A DNA stretch of 64,000 nt, taken from contig JABSRN010000037.1 of NCBI GenBank assembly GCA_013214025.1, forward strand, positions 27,144 to 91,143, written 5' to 3'. Positions 26,077-34,651 of the stretch are shown piece by piece. The position numbers and the translations under genes are program-made. This DNA comes from Polyangiaceae bacterium. GTDB lineage: Bacteria > Myxococcota_A > Polyangia > Polyangiales > Polyangiaceae. Position 1 is the first letter of the stretch. Every line of letters starts with the position of its first letter. The notes beneath the pieces were generated by a model. It searched no databases and was not told where the DNA came from. It was given only the letters and a program-made list of their open reading frames with translations.

Positions 26077-28005
26077 CTAGCGTCCTGACTTGGCCGCGCC
26101 GTCATAAGCCCGGGGGCGGTATTTTTTCTCAATTCCATCATTGGCTTTTCCGTCCTTTTCTAGGGTTCTGGCAAAGTAGGACAGCCATGATCCGGAATGG
26201 GATGCGGCTAGGTCCATCAAGTCGTCCATTCGTGGATCCATCGCGTCTGCGTCCCACATGCACTGAATGCCCAAGGCAATCAGTCCGCGATGGTCCGGGC
26301 CGATGTCGAAGCCGAGGCGATAATGAGTCCACGCCTCGGGGTAGCGCTTCAATCGACAGAGTGTATCGGCGTAGTAGACGTGGGCCATCGGCCACTTGGG
26401 CGCGAGCTCAAGCGCCGTCTGGCTCTCCGCCAAGCGTTCTGCCAATCGCCCCCGAGCCCCCAGCATCACGCCATAGTTGAGATGGGCTTTGGCACTACGG
26501 GGCACGGCCGCCGCTGTGGCCCGCCAAAAAGTCAAATCGTTCGAGTAGTGGAACGCGTGTTCGCGAGCCCTCACAGCTTGGTACAGCAGCGGAATTATCA
26601 ATATCGCAGCGGCCAATCGAGCGCGGCCCCGCTGCTGCGCCTGAGCTCGCAACGCCAAGAGAAGCATGGCGAAAAGCGGTGCCCAGGCAATGGCCGGCAC
26701 GTACCAAAAGCGATCGGCCCGCACCGTCGGCAGCAGGATGGGGATGTTGCTGTGGGGGAAGTAAGCCACGGGGATCCACAGCATCGCGAACGCCAAAAGA
26801 CAGAGTCGGCGGCGTTCGTCTTCGGTTTCCACTCCCCTGCGTTCCAGCCACCAAGAGCGTGCCGCGATGAACAGTGCTAGCAGGGGGGGGAGTAACAAAC
26901 ACGCAGCACCCAATACCGGCCCTGAACTCCACAGGCTCCCCGACGGGATCTCGGCGGGAAAGGAGTAGTCACCGCTCAGCCGAGAGGGCAGGAACAGCTG
27001 CTGGAGCCCGTCAGCGTAAATCCGCAAGGCGGTGGTCACGCGGTCCGATAGCCCGGCGTCCACCAAGGGATTGTTGATGGGATCGCTTGGAAATCGCGGC
27101 TGCGCGAACCAGCGGAGAAACGCCCGGAAACCTTGAACCGCCAGCGAGTGCTCCGCATCCAGGGAAGCGTCCAGGTGTTTCGGTGTAAGCACGGGGAAAT
27201 GATGCCGGCGCGTCTCCGTGTACGCGGCGAGCGCCGCAACGGATGCCAAGCCCGCGCCGAAAGCCCGCAGGAATCGGGCTGGACGTCGGCGGTGCACGAA
27301 GGGAGCCATGAGCCAGGCGCTAAGCGGCACGAGCGCCACCCCGACCAAAGAACTCTCCTTGGAAAAAAAGCCCAGGCTCATGCTGAGGAAAACTCCTGGG
27401 AGCATGAACCAATAGCCCGCAGTGAGAGACAGCAGAGCCAACAAGATGCCCAACCCGCCGAGGACATCTGCCAAGCCGACCACACCGGACACAGCCTCCG
27501 TCAGGACGGCACAGCAAAGGAACAGCGCCCCAGACAGCCAACTATGCGACCGACTTGAGCCACACCGATTCAGGAGCGATGAGAGCAGCGCCGCGTTCAG
27601 TGCATGAACCACCAAGTTCACCAGATGATGCACCCAAGGATGCTCGTTCAAGCCCCAGATCATGCGCCAGATCATGTTGGGGAGCGGGCGGTACGAGCCG
27701 ATGCTCCGATCCGGAGGCAATCCCCAGAAATCGCGGCTGAGCACGTCCCAGAAGCCGAGTCCCACGCCGTTTACGTAGGGATTGGCCAGCAGCGCTTCCT
27801 GCTCGTCGAATATGTAGTTGGTGTACGGGCTCCGGACAAAGAGCACGAAGACCACCAATAGGGCCGGAATCCCGGCGGATCTCACGCCGGGATCCGTGTG
27901 GCTCACGTAAGCCCGCAACCGGCCCGAGAGCTCCCGGCAGGAGGAAGCGAGCAGGGCCCGCCACGCTCGGAGCTCCCCCCCCCCACAGCCGCTCTCGATG
28001 CCCAT
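26077..28005 (-). CDS. TMTC-like polytopic glycosyltransferase with C-terminal TPRs
   Basis: 642 residues from the ATG at 28005; an upstream TTG in frame (28056) would add 17 residues. The N-terminal part has about ten membrane segments and the landmarks of TMTC/DUF1736 GT-C proteins: DEQEALLANPYV near the first loop, SYRPLPNMIWRMIW and LGFFSKESSLVGV. The C-terminal 160 residues form TPRs (KAHLNYGVMLGARGRLAERL, AHVYYADTLCRLKRYPEAW). Such proteins transfer sugar from a lipid carrier to proteins in the exoplasm. Codons 7-10 contain a run of ten G on the coding strand (27975-27984), a candidate site for slippage. The gene is divergent from a pseudokinase, 56 bp between starts. Confidence 0.85.
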   Translation of the reverse strand: MGIESGCGGGELRAWRALLASSCRELSGRLRAYVSHTDPGVRSAGIPALLVVFVLFVRSPYTNYIFDEQEALLANPYVNGVGLGFWDVLSRDFWGLPPDRSIGSYRPLPNMIWRMIWGLNEHPWVHHLVNLVVHALNAALLSSLLNRCGSSRSHSWLSGALFLCCAVLTEAVSGVVGLADVLGGLGILLALLSLTAGYWFMLPGVFLSMSLGFFSKESSLVGVALVPLSAWLMAPFVHRRRPARFLRAFGAGLASVAALAAYTETRRHHFPVLTPKHLDASLDAEHSLAVQGFRAFLRWFAQPRFPSDPINNPLVDAGLSDRVTTALRIYADGLQQLFLPSRLSGDYSFPAEIPSGSLWSSGPVLGAACLLLPPLLALFIAARSWWLERRGVETEDERRRLCLLAFAMLWIPVAYFPHSNIPILLPTVRADRFWYVPAIAWAPLFAMLLLALRAQAQQRGRARLAAAILIIPLLYQAVRAREHAFHYSNDLTFWRATAAAVPRSAKAHLNYGVMLGARGRLAERLAESQTALELAPKWPMAHVYYADTLCRLKRYPEAWTHYRLGFDIGPDHRGLIALGIQCMWDADAMDPRMDDLMDLAASHSGSWLSYFARTLEKDGKANDGIEKKYRPRAYDGAAKSGR

Positions 28006-28061
28006 GCGTTTGTGGTACACCGTCGAGCGCCCTGCCGAAACGACAGGTCGCTTCAAGCCCC

Positions 28062-29453
28062 ATGAGCAGCGAGGAATCTGGACCGAACGAGGACGCCCGG
28101 ACGCTCGGTCGCTACCAAATCCTCGAAACCCTGCGGCGGGGACCGATCACCAACTGGTATCGAGCCGAGCACGACGATCTCAAACGCACGGTCCTACTCA
28201 AGGCTCTTCGTTCGGGCATCCTCCCCTCTTCGCCCTTCGCCGGCGCACTTCGACGGGAAGCTGCGCTACTCACCGAGCTCGCCCACCCCACCATCCTTCA
28301 TCTCTACGATTTCGTGGAATCGGAAGAGACGCTATTCCTCGTTATGGAGGATGATGACTTCTGGCCCCTAGACCAAGTGATGAAGAGGGCAGCGACGCTA
28401 TCGCCGTCAGCGGTCGCCGCCCTCGCCCTGCAGCTAACGCGCGCGCTCGAACACGCTCACAGTCATGGCATCATCCATCGAGATTTACAGCCCAACAACA
28501 TCTTCATCACCCGACTCGGGGGCATCAAGCTCATCAACTTCAGCGCTGCCACGGATCAACGATTGCCGACAGCGCCAGAAGCCCTGGGGGGCGACTCAGC
28601 CTTCGGGTTACCCTCTTATATGTCTCCGGAGCAGGTGCTCGGGGAAACCCCAGACGCCAGAAGTGATCTGTTTTCCTTAGGTGTGATTTGTTACGAGCTG
28701 CTCAGCGGAAAACGCCCCTTCGACGCGCCCGAAGCCAAGACCACAAGCCAAAGGATCCGCCACGACGCCCCCGCCCCCTTGGGGCGCTTAGTGCCGAAAC
28801 TACCCGCTGCCCTGGAACGGTGCGTGGATCGTGCGATGCAAAAGGTACCTTCGGACAGATTCATCGACGCCGCCGACATGGCCACGAGTTTGGATGTCGT
28901 AGTCGCCGAATCGAGCTCAGCAGTTCGGAACTCCGTCGTCGCCGAGCTGCATCGCATTGGGCTGGTGGATGAAATCCGACCCAGTCTCGGAACACTCACC
29001 CAACCGCTACCCAAAGGAGAGGGGGAACCCGTTCGACGCGCCGCCCTCGGATTGGTCATCTGTTTGCTCGCAATCGCCCTCGGTGGCGTAGCGTTGGAAG
29101 TGTTGGCGACGCGGGAAAATGATAGCGGCGGCGGGCGCAAGAGTCAGGAGCTGCTGCTGCGTCCAGAGAATGCCGGGTTCTTGCGCGTCGTTGCAGAGCC
29201 TTGGGCCCATGTCATCGTGGACGGGCAACACGTGGATACAACGCCCTTCGCTCAGCCCGTCTCTCTCTCCCCAGGGACTCACTATATCCGCCTCGAACAC
29301 CCCGCTGCCCCTACCGAACGGCGAACGGTGGTCCTGCGACAGGGCGAGAATGTACTGCTCGACGTGACGTTGTTGGTGGAATACCCAGCACCAAAAGCGA
29401 GCGAAGATCTGCTGTTGCAGGGACCCAGCACGGACGCGGCCGTCAGCCCCTAG
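28062..29453 (+). CDS. Probable pseudokinase with PEGA domain
   Basis: 463 residues. Residues of about 15-285 have the fold of a Ser/Thr kinase: the beta3 lysine (VLLKAL), HRDLQPNN catalytic loop, SYMSPEQVLG and DLFSLGVICYELLSG are present. The glycine loop is lost (TLRRGPITNWYRA) and the DFG Mg-binding Asp is replaced (LINFSAA). The Lys of HRDLKPEN is Gln. Catalysis is therefore unlikely; ATP binding may also be weak. A transmembrane helix lies at about 330-350 (LGLVICLLAIALGGVALEVL), then an extracytoplasmic PEGA domain (VVAEPWAHVIVDGQHVDTTP, SLSPGTHYIRLEHP). It may act as a scaffold or allosteric partner. It is divergent from the TMTC-like gene. Confidence 0.9.
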   Translation: MSSEESGPNEDARTLGRYQILETLRRGPITNWYRAEHDDLKRTVLLKALRSGILPSSPFAGALRREAALLTELAHPTILHLYDFVESEETLFLVMEDDDFWPLDQVMKRAATLSPSAVAALALQLTRALEHAHSHGIIHRDLQPNNIFITRLGGIKLINFSAATDQRLPTAPEALGGDSAFGLPSYMSPEQVLGETPDARSDLFSLGVICYELLSGKRPFDAPEAKTTSQRIRHDAPAPLGRLVPKLPAALERCVDRAMQKVPSDRFIDAADMATSLDVVVAESSSAVRNSVVAELHRIGLVDEIRPSLGTLTQPLPKGEGEPVRRAALGLVICLLAIALGGVALEVLATRENDSGGGRKSQELLLRPENAGFLRVVAEPWAHVIVDGQHVDTTPFAQPVSLSPGTHYIRLEHPAAPTERRTVVLRQGENVLLDVTLLVEYPAPKASEDLLLQGPSTDAAVSP

Positions 29454-29557
29454 AACCGATCCTAAACACCCGCTGCCCCTCCGCGAAGCAAGCTAGCGAG
29501 GTCTGGCTCGGCTGCTCCCGGGGGTTTTCCGATCGTAGTTCTGCCTAATCGACGGTC

Positions 29558-29578
29558 GCAGATCCTTTTAGGATCTGC
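29558..29578. terminator. Hairpin between convergent genes
   Basis: A perfect 9-bp inverted repeat gcagatcct / aggatctgc with a 3-nt loop, midway between the convergent pseudokinase and exonuclease genes. It can act on both strands, though no long T-run flanks it. Confidence 0.6.
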
Positions 29579-29638
29579 TCTTAGTCCAACACAGTGCTTC
29601 GTCTCAGCGCCAGTGCGTGGCGTGGCTCAGCTTGCTCT

Positions 29639-30376
29639 CTAGCGCCAGTGTTTGCGCTGCTCGGCTTGTTCGCGAGCGAGCCGTCGTTGCTCTTGCATGA
29701 AGGCGCCGTACGCAGTCGGCAGTCGTGAATCACCGAAGAACTTCGCCAACACCTTGACCGTGGCCTCCGCGTCGTCCGTCGCTCGGTGAGCTTGGGCGAT
29801 CTTGATTCCCAAGCGCGCCGCCACTTCTCCGAGAGCCTTGCTCTTTTCTGCGCGCTGAAGTTCCCTCGCCCACACCAAGGGATCGATCCAATCCACCTTC
29901 GCGCGCACCGCGGGCGGGGTCGCTCGCGTGGCGGGCGGCAGCCGATCCAACTCGGCGAGCACGAATCCTCGGTCGAAGTCAGCGTTGTAGGCGACGGGGA
30001 CTGCGCCTTCAAGGGCCGCCAAGATTTCGTCACAGACGTCGGCGAACACAGGCTTGTCGGCAACGTCCTCATTGCTGATGCCATGAACATCGATTGCGCC
30101 CTGGGGGATCTGGCGCTCCGGGTTGATAAGCCAACTATGGCGTCCAGTGATCTCACCGGCCCGCCAGAGCACGATACCGACTTCAACGATCCGGTCTTCT
30201 TTGGCCGTTGTGCCTGTGGTTTCGGTGTCGAGACAAGCCAACACGAGATCGGTCACGGGTAAATCCGCTGCGAATTCTTCCGCCACTCCATCGGCGACCA
30301 CCCGCAGCAAATGCGCAATTCCAGGGTAGTGCCTACCCGTCGGAAAACATCCGGTTCCCTCAGCGCCCGAACGCAT
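29639..30376 (-). CDS. DnaQ-like DEDDh 3'-5' exonuclease
   Basis: 245 residues. After about 45 N-terminal residues the exonuclease domain has the three Exo motifs: CLDTETTGT (ExoI), VAYNADFDRGFV (ExoII) and AHRATDDAEATVKVL (ExoIII with the DEDDh histidine). The HGISNEDV block is also typical of DnaQ. The fold removes 3'-terminal nucleotides from DNA or RNA. It is not DNA polymerase III epsilon for certain: no C-terminal clamp-binding motif is recognisable, so a stand-alone repair or RNase T-like nuclease is possible. It starts 3 bp after the stop of a DsbA-like lipoprotein gene on the same strand. Confidence 0.9.
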   Translation of the reverse strand: MRSGAEGTGCFPTGRHYPGIAHLLRVVADGVAEEFAADLPVTDLVLACLDTETTGTTAKEDRIVEVGIVLWRAGEITGRHSWLINPERQIPQGAIDVHGISNEDVADKPVFADVCDEILAALEGAVPVAYNADFDRGFVLAELDRLPPATRATPPAVRAKVDWIDPLVWARELQRAEKSKALGEVAARLGIKIAQAHRATDDAEATVKVLAKFFGDSRLPTAYGAFMQEQRRLAREQAEQRKHWR

Positions 30377-30379
30377 AAC

Positions 30380-31390
30380 TCAGTGAGCTGAACTCGCCGG
30401 CTTAGCCGAAGCAGCAGGCGCAGCCGAGGGCACGGCAGCCGAGGGCACGGCAGCCGAAGGTGCTCGAGCGTCTACGGGTTGGGGAGCCTTGCCAGTGCGT
30501 AGCTCGATTTCGAGGCGAACCCAGTCCTCCAGATCTTCACGAAGGTCGAAGTCCTCGAGGCCAAAGTGGCGACCATTGATGTAAATCATGGGAGTCCCGC
30601 TGAGCTCAAGCGCATCGGCTTGCTTCTTGTCAGCGAAGACAACGTCCGCCACGTTTTCGCTACCGAGATCTTCTAAGAATTGCTTGGTGTCGAGCCCGAG
30701 CCCTCCCGCGAGCTCCAACAGCTGTTTCTGTTCGAAACCGGCAGCCTGATTGCCGAATAGCACCTGGTGCATTTCCCAAAACTTGCCCTGCAAGCCCGCG
30801 GCAACAGCGGCCCGCGCGGCGGGCTCCGCATGCTCGTGCATGCTCAATGGATAGTGCTTGTACGTCAGTCGAACATGGGGAGCGTAACGCTTGACGACAG
30901 CTTTGAGCACGGGCCCCGCCATCGAACAGAAAGGACACTCAAAGTCGGCCCACTCGACAATTTGTACCGGCGCTGCTTTTGGCCCGATGCTCGGGGATGA
31001 GCCAGCATCCACCGTCTTGATCGCGTCGGGGGAGAAACGCGCCGTGAACGTCGCCTCCACCTGGCTCGCCGGCTCGCCACGCCGTACCCGGGTGACGAGA
31101 AAATTAGCGGCGGGCAGACACGCGTCGCAGTCCCGTTTCTCGGAAATGCACTGATTGAGGTTCACCGGCGTATCCGGGCAGGGCGCCAGTAACGACGACA
31201 TCTGCGCCGACCAGTCCTTCTTCTCCCGCTGAGTCAGCGCTGAGGTGTCCACCTCTTTGAGCTCGACGGACATGGGTTCCGGCTGGGCAGACGGAACCGT
31301 TTCCGCGTCCGTATTCGAACGACAAGTCGTGACGTTCAGGTTGAGCAGGGTAAACCCCGAAACCATCGCGGCTGCGCGCCAAACCGGCAT
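30380..31390 (-). CDS. DsbA/DsbC-like thioredoxin-fold protein, exported
   Basis: 336 residues from the ATG at 31390; a longer frame continues upstream but would overlap the divergent ParA-like gene. The N-terminus is hydrophobic (MVSGFTLLNLNVTTC) with a possible lipobox. Between about residues 60 and 120 sits a Cys-containing region (APCPDTPVNLNQC, CDACLP). The thioredoxin fold begins at about 155 with WADFECPFCSMAGPVLK, containing the CPFC redox pair, followed by HVRLTYKHYPL, a helical insert and the cis-Pro loop SGTPMIYINGRHFG. The C-terminus has a repeated AAVPSA tail. The role is thiol oxidation or isomerisation in the periplasm. Confidence 0.92.
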   Translation of the reverse strand: MPVWRAAAMVSGFTLLNLNVTTCRSNTDAETVPSAQPEPMSVELKEVDTSALTQREKKDWSAQMSSLLAPCPDTPVNLNQCISEKRDCDACLPAANFLVTRVRRGEPASQVEATFTARFSPDAIKTVDAGSSPSIGPKAAPVQIVEWADFECPFCSMAGPVLKAVVKRYAPHVRLTYKHYPLSMHEHAEPAARAAVAAGLQGKFWEMHQVLFGNQAAGFEQKQLLELAGGLGLDTKQFLEDLGSENVADVVFADKKQADALELSGTPMIYINGRHFGLEDFDLREDLEDWVRLEIELRTGKAPQPVDARAPSAAVPSAAVPSAAPAASAKPASSAH

Positions 31391-31505
31391 GGTCCGGAGC
31401 CTAGTTATTGACGCGCCAATGCACAATCGTTCAATTGATTCGGGGCGCGGAAGGCACAAGTCCCCCGCCGGCCTGCCGGCTTGGAAGGACTGAGCGGGTG
31501 AAGCG

Positions 31506-33131
31506 TTGGTCCGCCGCCCACCACTCGCTAAGCTGCTCCGACTGATGCGCGACCTAGAGGATCCCCCGCCCCACGAGCCGGTTGAAGCGCTGGCACCCCG
31601 CTCCGTTCGCCATGTGATCGCCGTCACAGGAGGCCGCGGCGGCGCGGGGGCGAGCACGCTGGCCGTCAATCTCGGAGTTTACCTGGCACAACTGGGGCGC
31701 AGCGTTGTTCTGGTCGATTCCGATCCGGTCGGCGCCCAGCTCCACCATCTCCTCGGCATGTCACTCCCGGAAATTGGCCCTCCCCCCGAGGACAGCCTGG
31801 TAGAGGAACTGAAACCCCACGACACGCCGATCCCAGGCCTACTGCTTGTGCCCCAAGGCTACTCAGTCGGCACGTCGGTTCCGCTCCGCCCCGGACGGAA
31901 ACCGCGTTGGGCGCGTACCCTCCGGCAGCTAGAAGCCGACCATGTGATTCTCGATCTGGGAGCGGGCACCGCCCCCGCAACGCTCGATCTCTATCTGGGT
32001 GCCGATCTGGGCATCTGCGTGACCACCCCGGACCCCGCCAGCGTCGAAGGACTGTATCGATTCCTACGCGCGATTTTTCAACGACGCCTCCGGCGCACCT
32101 TGATCAAGGATCGATTCAAGATTCGACTCGTCGATCGCGCGCAAGCGGAACTACCGCCTTTGCCCGCGCCGATCGAGTTCATCCGTACTCTCGCGCGATT
32201 TGATACCCAGCTCGCGGAGCTCGGCGCCGCCGAACTGAGCAGGCTTCGGCCGAAACTAGCGGTCAACAACGTTCGCCTCAGAACGGACGCTGAGCTCGGC
32301 GCCTCCATGACGGACATGGCCTCGCGCTACCTCGGCGTGAATCTTGAACACATCGGGAATGTCGATGGTGAAGACTGCGTCTGGCTCAGCGCGGTTCGTC
32401 GCTTACCGCTACTGATCGACACACCCACCAGCAAATCCGCACGCCACATCGAGCGTATAGCACGGCGAGTTCAGGCACTGATGAGCACCGCCGCCCATTC
32501 GCGCACTGCCGAACCCATCAGCCTGCTGCCCGCAGAGCCCACACTTTACGACATTCTGCTCGCCCATCGCTCCGCCACAGATGAGGAATTGCGTCGTGCC
32601 TCCCGCCGCCAAAAAGAAATTTTTCAGGCCGGTAGCCTATCGCTGACGTCGCTCTTGAGTGAGGAGCGACTCCGGCGAGAGCTCGCCCGCATCGAAGAGG
32701 CACACGACACGCTGCTCGATCCACTCCGGCGCCGCGCGTACGATATTTCTACGCTACCGGAGGAACCAGAAACTGAGGTCACTCCCAATCCCGCTCGAGA
32801 CGCTGCGATGCTCGCCGAACGCGACCTACTGCGCGAGGAACTCGCCCACGAGCTGACTCCTCAGAGCCAGTACCACGGAGCCTTGCTTCGCAAGATCCGA
32901 GAAAGCCAAGGCATCGAGCTTGGCGACATCGCGAGTCGCACCAAGATCAGTAGCGCCCACCTTCAGGCTCTCGAGAACGACGATTTTAGCGCATTGCCCG
33001 CGTTGGTTTACACCCGCGGCTTCCTGAGGGAAGTCGCAAAATTTCTCGCCCTCGATCCCTTGCAGGTTTCCAAGACCTACCTGGTGCGCTATCGCGCTTG
33101 GCGTGAAGCCCGCGACGACGCCGGCAACTAG
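31506..33131 (+). CDS. ParA/MinD-like, J-like and RodZ-HTH fusion protein
   Basis: 541 residues from a TTG at 31506; the ATG at 31545 is an alternative start. At about 35-300 lies a ParA/MinD-like ATPase fold with HVIAVTGGRGGAGASTLA and VVLVDSDPVGAQL. The P-loop Lys is Ala and the signature Lys is Arg, as in the atypical Walker A of TadZ/CpaE-type proteins. Residues of about 345-420 are J-domain-like (TLYDILLAHRSATDEEL, AHDTLLDPLRRRAYD) without the HPD triad. The C-terminus (about 455-540) is a RodZ/HTH_25-type helix-turn-helix: LLRKIRESQGIELGDIA, TKISSAHLQALENDDFSALP, YTRGFLREVAKFL. It is cytoplasmic, with no transmembrane helix. A role in positioning or envelope gene regulation is inference. 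Confidence 0.85.
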   Translation: MVRRPPLAKLLRLMRDLEDPPPHEPVEALAPRSVRHVIAVTGGRGGAGASTLAVNLGVYLAQLGRSVVLVDSDPVGAQLHHLLGMSLPEIGPPPEDSLVEELKPHDTPIPGLLLVPQGYSVGTSVPLRPGRKPRWARTLRQLEADHVILDLGAGTAPATLDLYLGADLGICVTTPDPASVEGLYRFLRAIFQRRLRRTLIKDRFKIRLVDRAQAELPPLPAPIEFIRTLARFDTQLAELGAAELSRLRPKLAVNNVRLRTDAELGASMTDMASRYLGVNLEHIGNVDGEDCVWLSAVRRLPLLIDTPTSKSARHIERIARRVQALMSTAAHSRTAEPISLLPAEPTLYDILLAHRSATDEELRRASRRQKEIFQAGSLSLTSLLSEERLRRELARIEEAHDTLLDPLRRRAYDISTLPEEPETEVTPNPARDAAMLAERDLLREELAHELTPQSQYHGALLRKIRESQGIELGDIASRTKISSAHLQALENDDFSALPALVYTRGFLREVAKFLALDPLQVSKTYLVRYRAWREARDDAGN

Positions 33132-33202
33132 ACCCGACCGAGCAGCCTTCTTTTGTCTTGCTCCCGGCCGTGCTGAAGACCCGAACCCTGTAGAACGCGA
33201 TT

Positions 33203-34651
33203 GTGAGCAACGCCGTACCTCATCCTCCCAGGCCCGCACGCGGAACACAGGATTTCGTATTCGGCGCCGTGCTGTTCCTCGTCGCGCTGGCACCGCGGCT
33301 CTACGTCGCCAGCGCTTGGAGCGGCGAGCCGGTATGGGACGGGCACTACTACCATTTCGGTGCCGAACGCATCGCCGCAGGCTTTGGATACAGCGAAGAT
33401 GTGATGGTCAACGGCGCCGCCGTGAGCCACCCGTGGTGTCATTACCCGGTCGGCTACAGTGCCTTCCTCGCGCCCTTCTACAAGTTGTTTTCGGGTCTAT
33501 TGGGAATTCCCGCGGTACTCATCGGGCCGCTGCTAAACGCCCTCCTCGGCGCCACAACTGCCGTACTCGTTTTCCGCATCGGCACGCGTTTTCTCAGCCT
33601 CAATCGCGCGCGAGTGGCGGGCGCTATCACAGCGCTACACCCGGGTCTGATTCTCTATACCGGACTGACGATGACCGAGCTGCTCGCTAGCTTTTTGATC
33701 ATCCTCATTCTCTACGTCGGAACCAAATTCGGCGGCTGGCGAGGCGCTGTGCTCGCCGGAGTATTGGTCGGTCTGGGCACATTGGTTCGCCCACCCATTC
33801 TCTTGTGCGCTGTACTATTGGCGGTCGTGGTCGGCGGTGCTCTTCGGGAACGCGCACTGAAAACGGGCGTGGTCGTCGCACTGGCGGTTCTGACTGTGTT
33901 GCCGTGGAGCTTTCGCAATTGCCGGGTGATGGACGGCTGCGCCTTTGTGTCGACCAACGGGGGCTGGAACCTCGCTATCGGCGCACTGACGGAGACGGGG
34001 CGATTCCGCGCGCTCAGCGGCGAAGATGGCTGTCCCGTCGTTACCGGCCAAGTCCAACAGGACCGGTGCTGGGCCAAGCTGGGTCGCGAAACCATCGCGG
34101 ACGATCCGCTAGCATGGCTGAAAAAGATGCCCGCCAAACTTCAGCACACCTACAATCACGAGTCCTTCCCGGTTGCCTATATGGCGGAGGCCCGCCCGAA
34201 GATCTGGCCTGAATCGCGTCAACAAGCTGGCCGACAGCTACTCACCGGATTCCACCGAGGGCTGTTGGTATTGGTAGCGCTCGCCGCTATCCGCTGGCCT
34301 CACCCCATCCGCGCGGAGATGCGCCATTGGATCCCGGCCACGCTCTGGCTGCTCGGGGTCGTGATATTCGCAGCCCAAAGCGGCGGAAGCTTCGACTCCC
34401 CGATGTTTTGGCTGGTCGTGCTCGCGCCGTTGTTCTCGCTGCTCCGGCTCCCTGGGCTCTACCCCGCCGGCGGAATAGAGCAGTATTTGTGGCTCTGCCT
34501 GCTCACCACCAGCATGACCCACGCCGTCTTCTTCGGTGACGACCGGTACCACCTGGTGGTATCTCCATGTTTGTGTCTGCTCGCCGCTGCGACCCTTCGA
34601 CGACCCCGCGCCAGCGCGCCGGCGCAACCCAGTCGCCCCGCGCTCGAATGA
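33203..34651 (+). CDS. GT-C / PMT-like polytopic glycosyltransferase
   Basis: 482 residues with a GTG start. About ten hydrophobic segments are visible. The first loop has RLYVASAWSGEPVWDGHYYHFGAERI, where the acidic residue near WDG corresponds to the catalytic Asp of ArnT/PMT-type enzymes, and later YSEDVMVNG and WCHYPVGYSAFL. A conserved MTELLASF and LGTLVRPPILL follow. Such enzymes transfer sugars from polyprenyl phosphate donors at the periplasmic face. The gene follows the ParA-like fusion by 71 bp and its stop overlaps the start of a LysM gene (ATGA), so the run is one operon. Confidence 0.88.
   Translation: MSNAVPHPPRPARGTQDFVFGAVLFLVALAPRLYVASAWSGEPVWDGHYYHFGAERIAAGFGYSEDVMVNGAAVSHPWCHYPVGYSAFLAPFYKLFSGLLGIPAVLIGPLLNALLGATTAVLVFRIGTRFLSLNRARVAGAITALHPGLILYTGLTMTELLASFLIILILYVGTKFGGWRGAVLAGVLVGLGTLVRPPILLCAVLLAVVVGGALRERALKTGVVVALAVLTVLPWSFRNCRVMDGCAFVSTNGGWNLAIGALTETGRFRALSGEDGCPVVTGQVQQDRCWAKLGRETIADDPLAWLKKMPAKLQHTYNHESFPVAYMAEARPKIWPESRQQAGRQLLTGFHRGLLVLVALAAIRWPHPIRAEMRHWIPATLWLLGVVIFAAQSGGSFDSPMFWLVVLAPLFSLLRLPGLYPAGGIEQYLWLCLLTTSMTHAVFFGDDRYHLVVSPCLCLLAAATLRRPRASAPAQPSRPALE

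Noticed and set aside
30380..31669. Long N-terminal extension of the DsbA-like gene (to 31669)
   Set aside because: The extra 93 residues are low-complexity and overlap the divergent ParA-like gene; the ATG at 31390 opens directly into a signal sequence.
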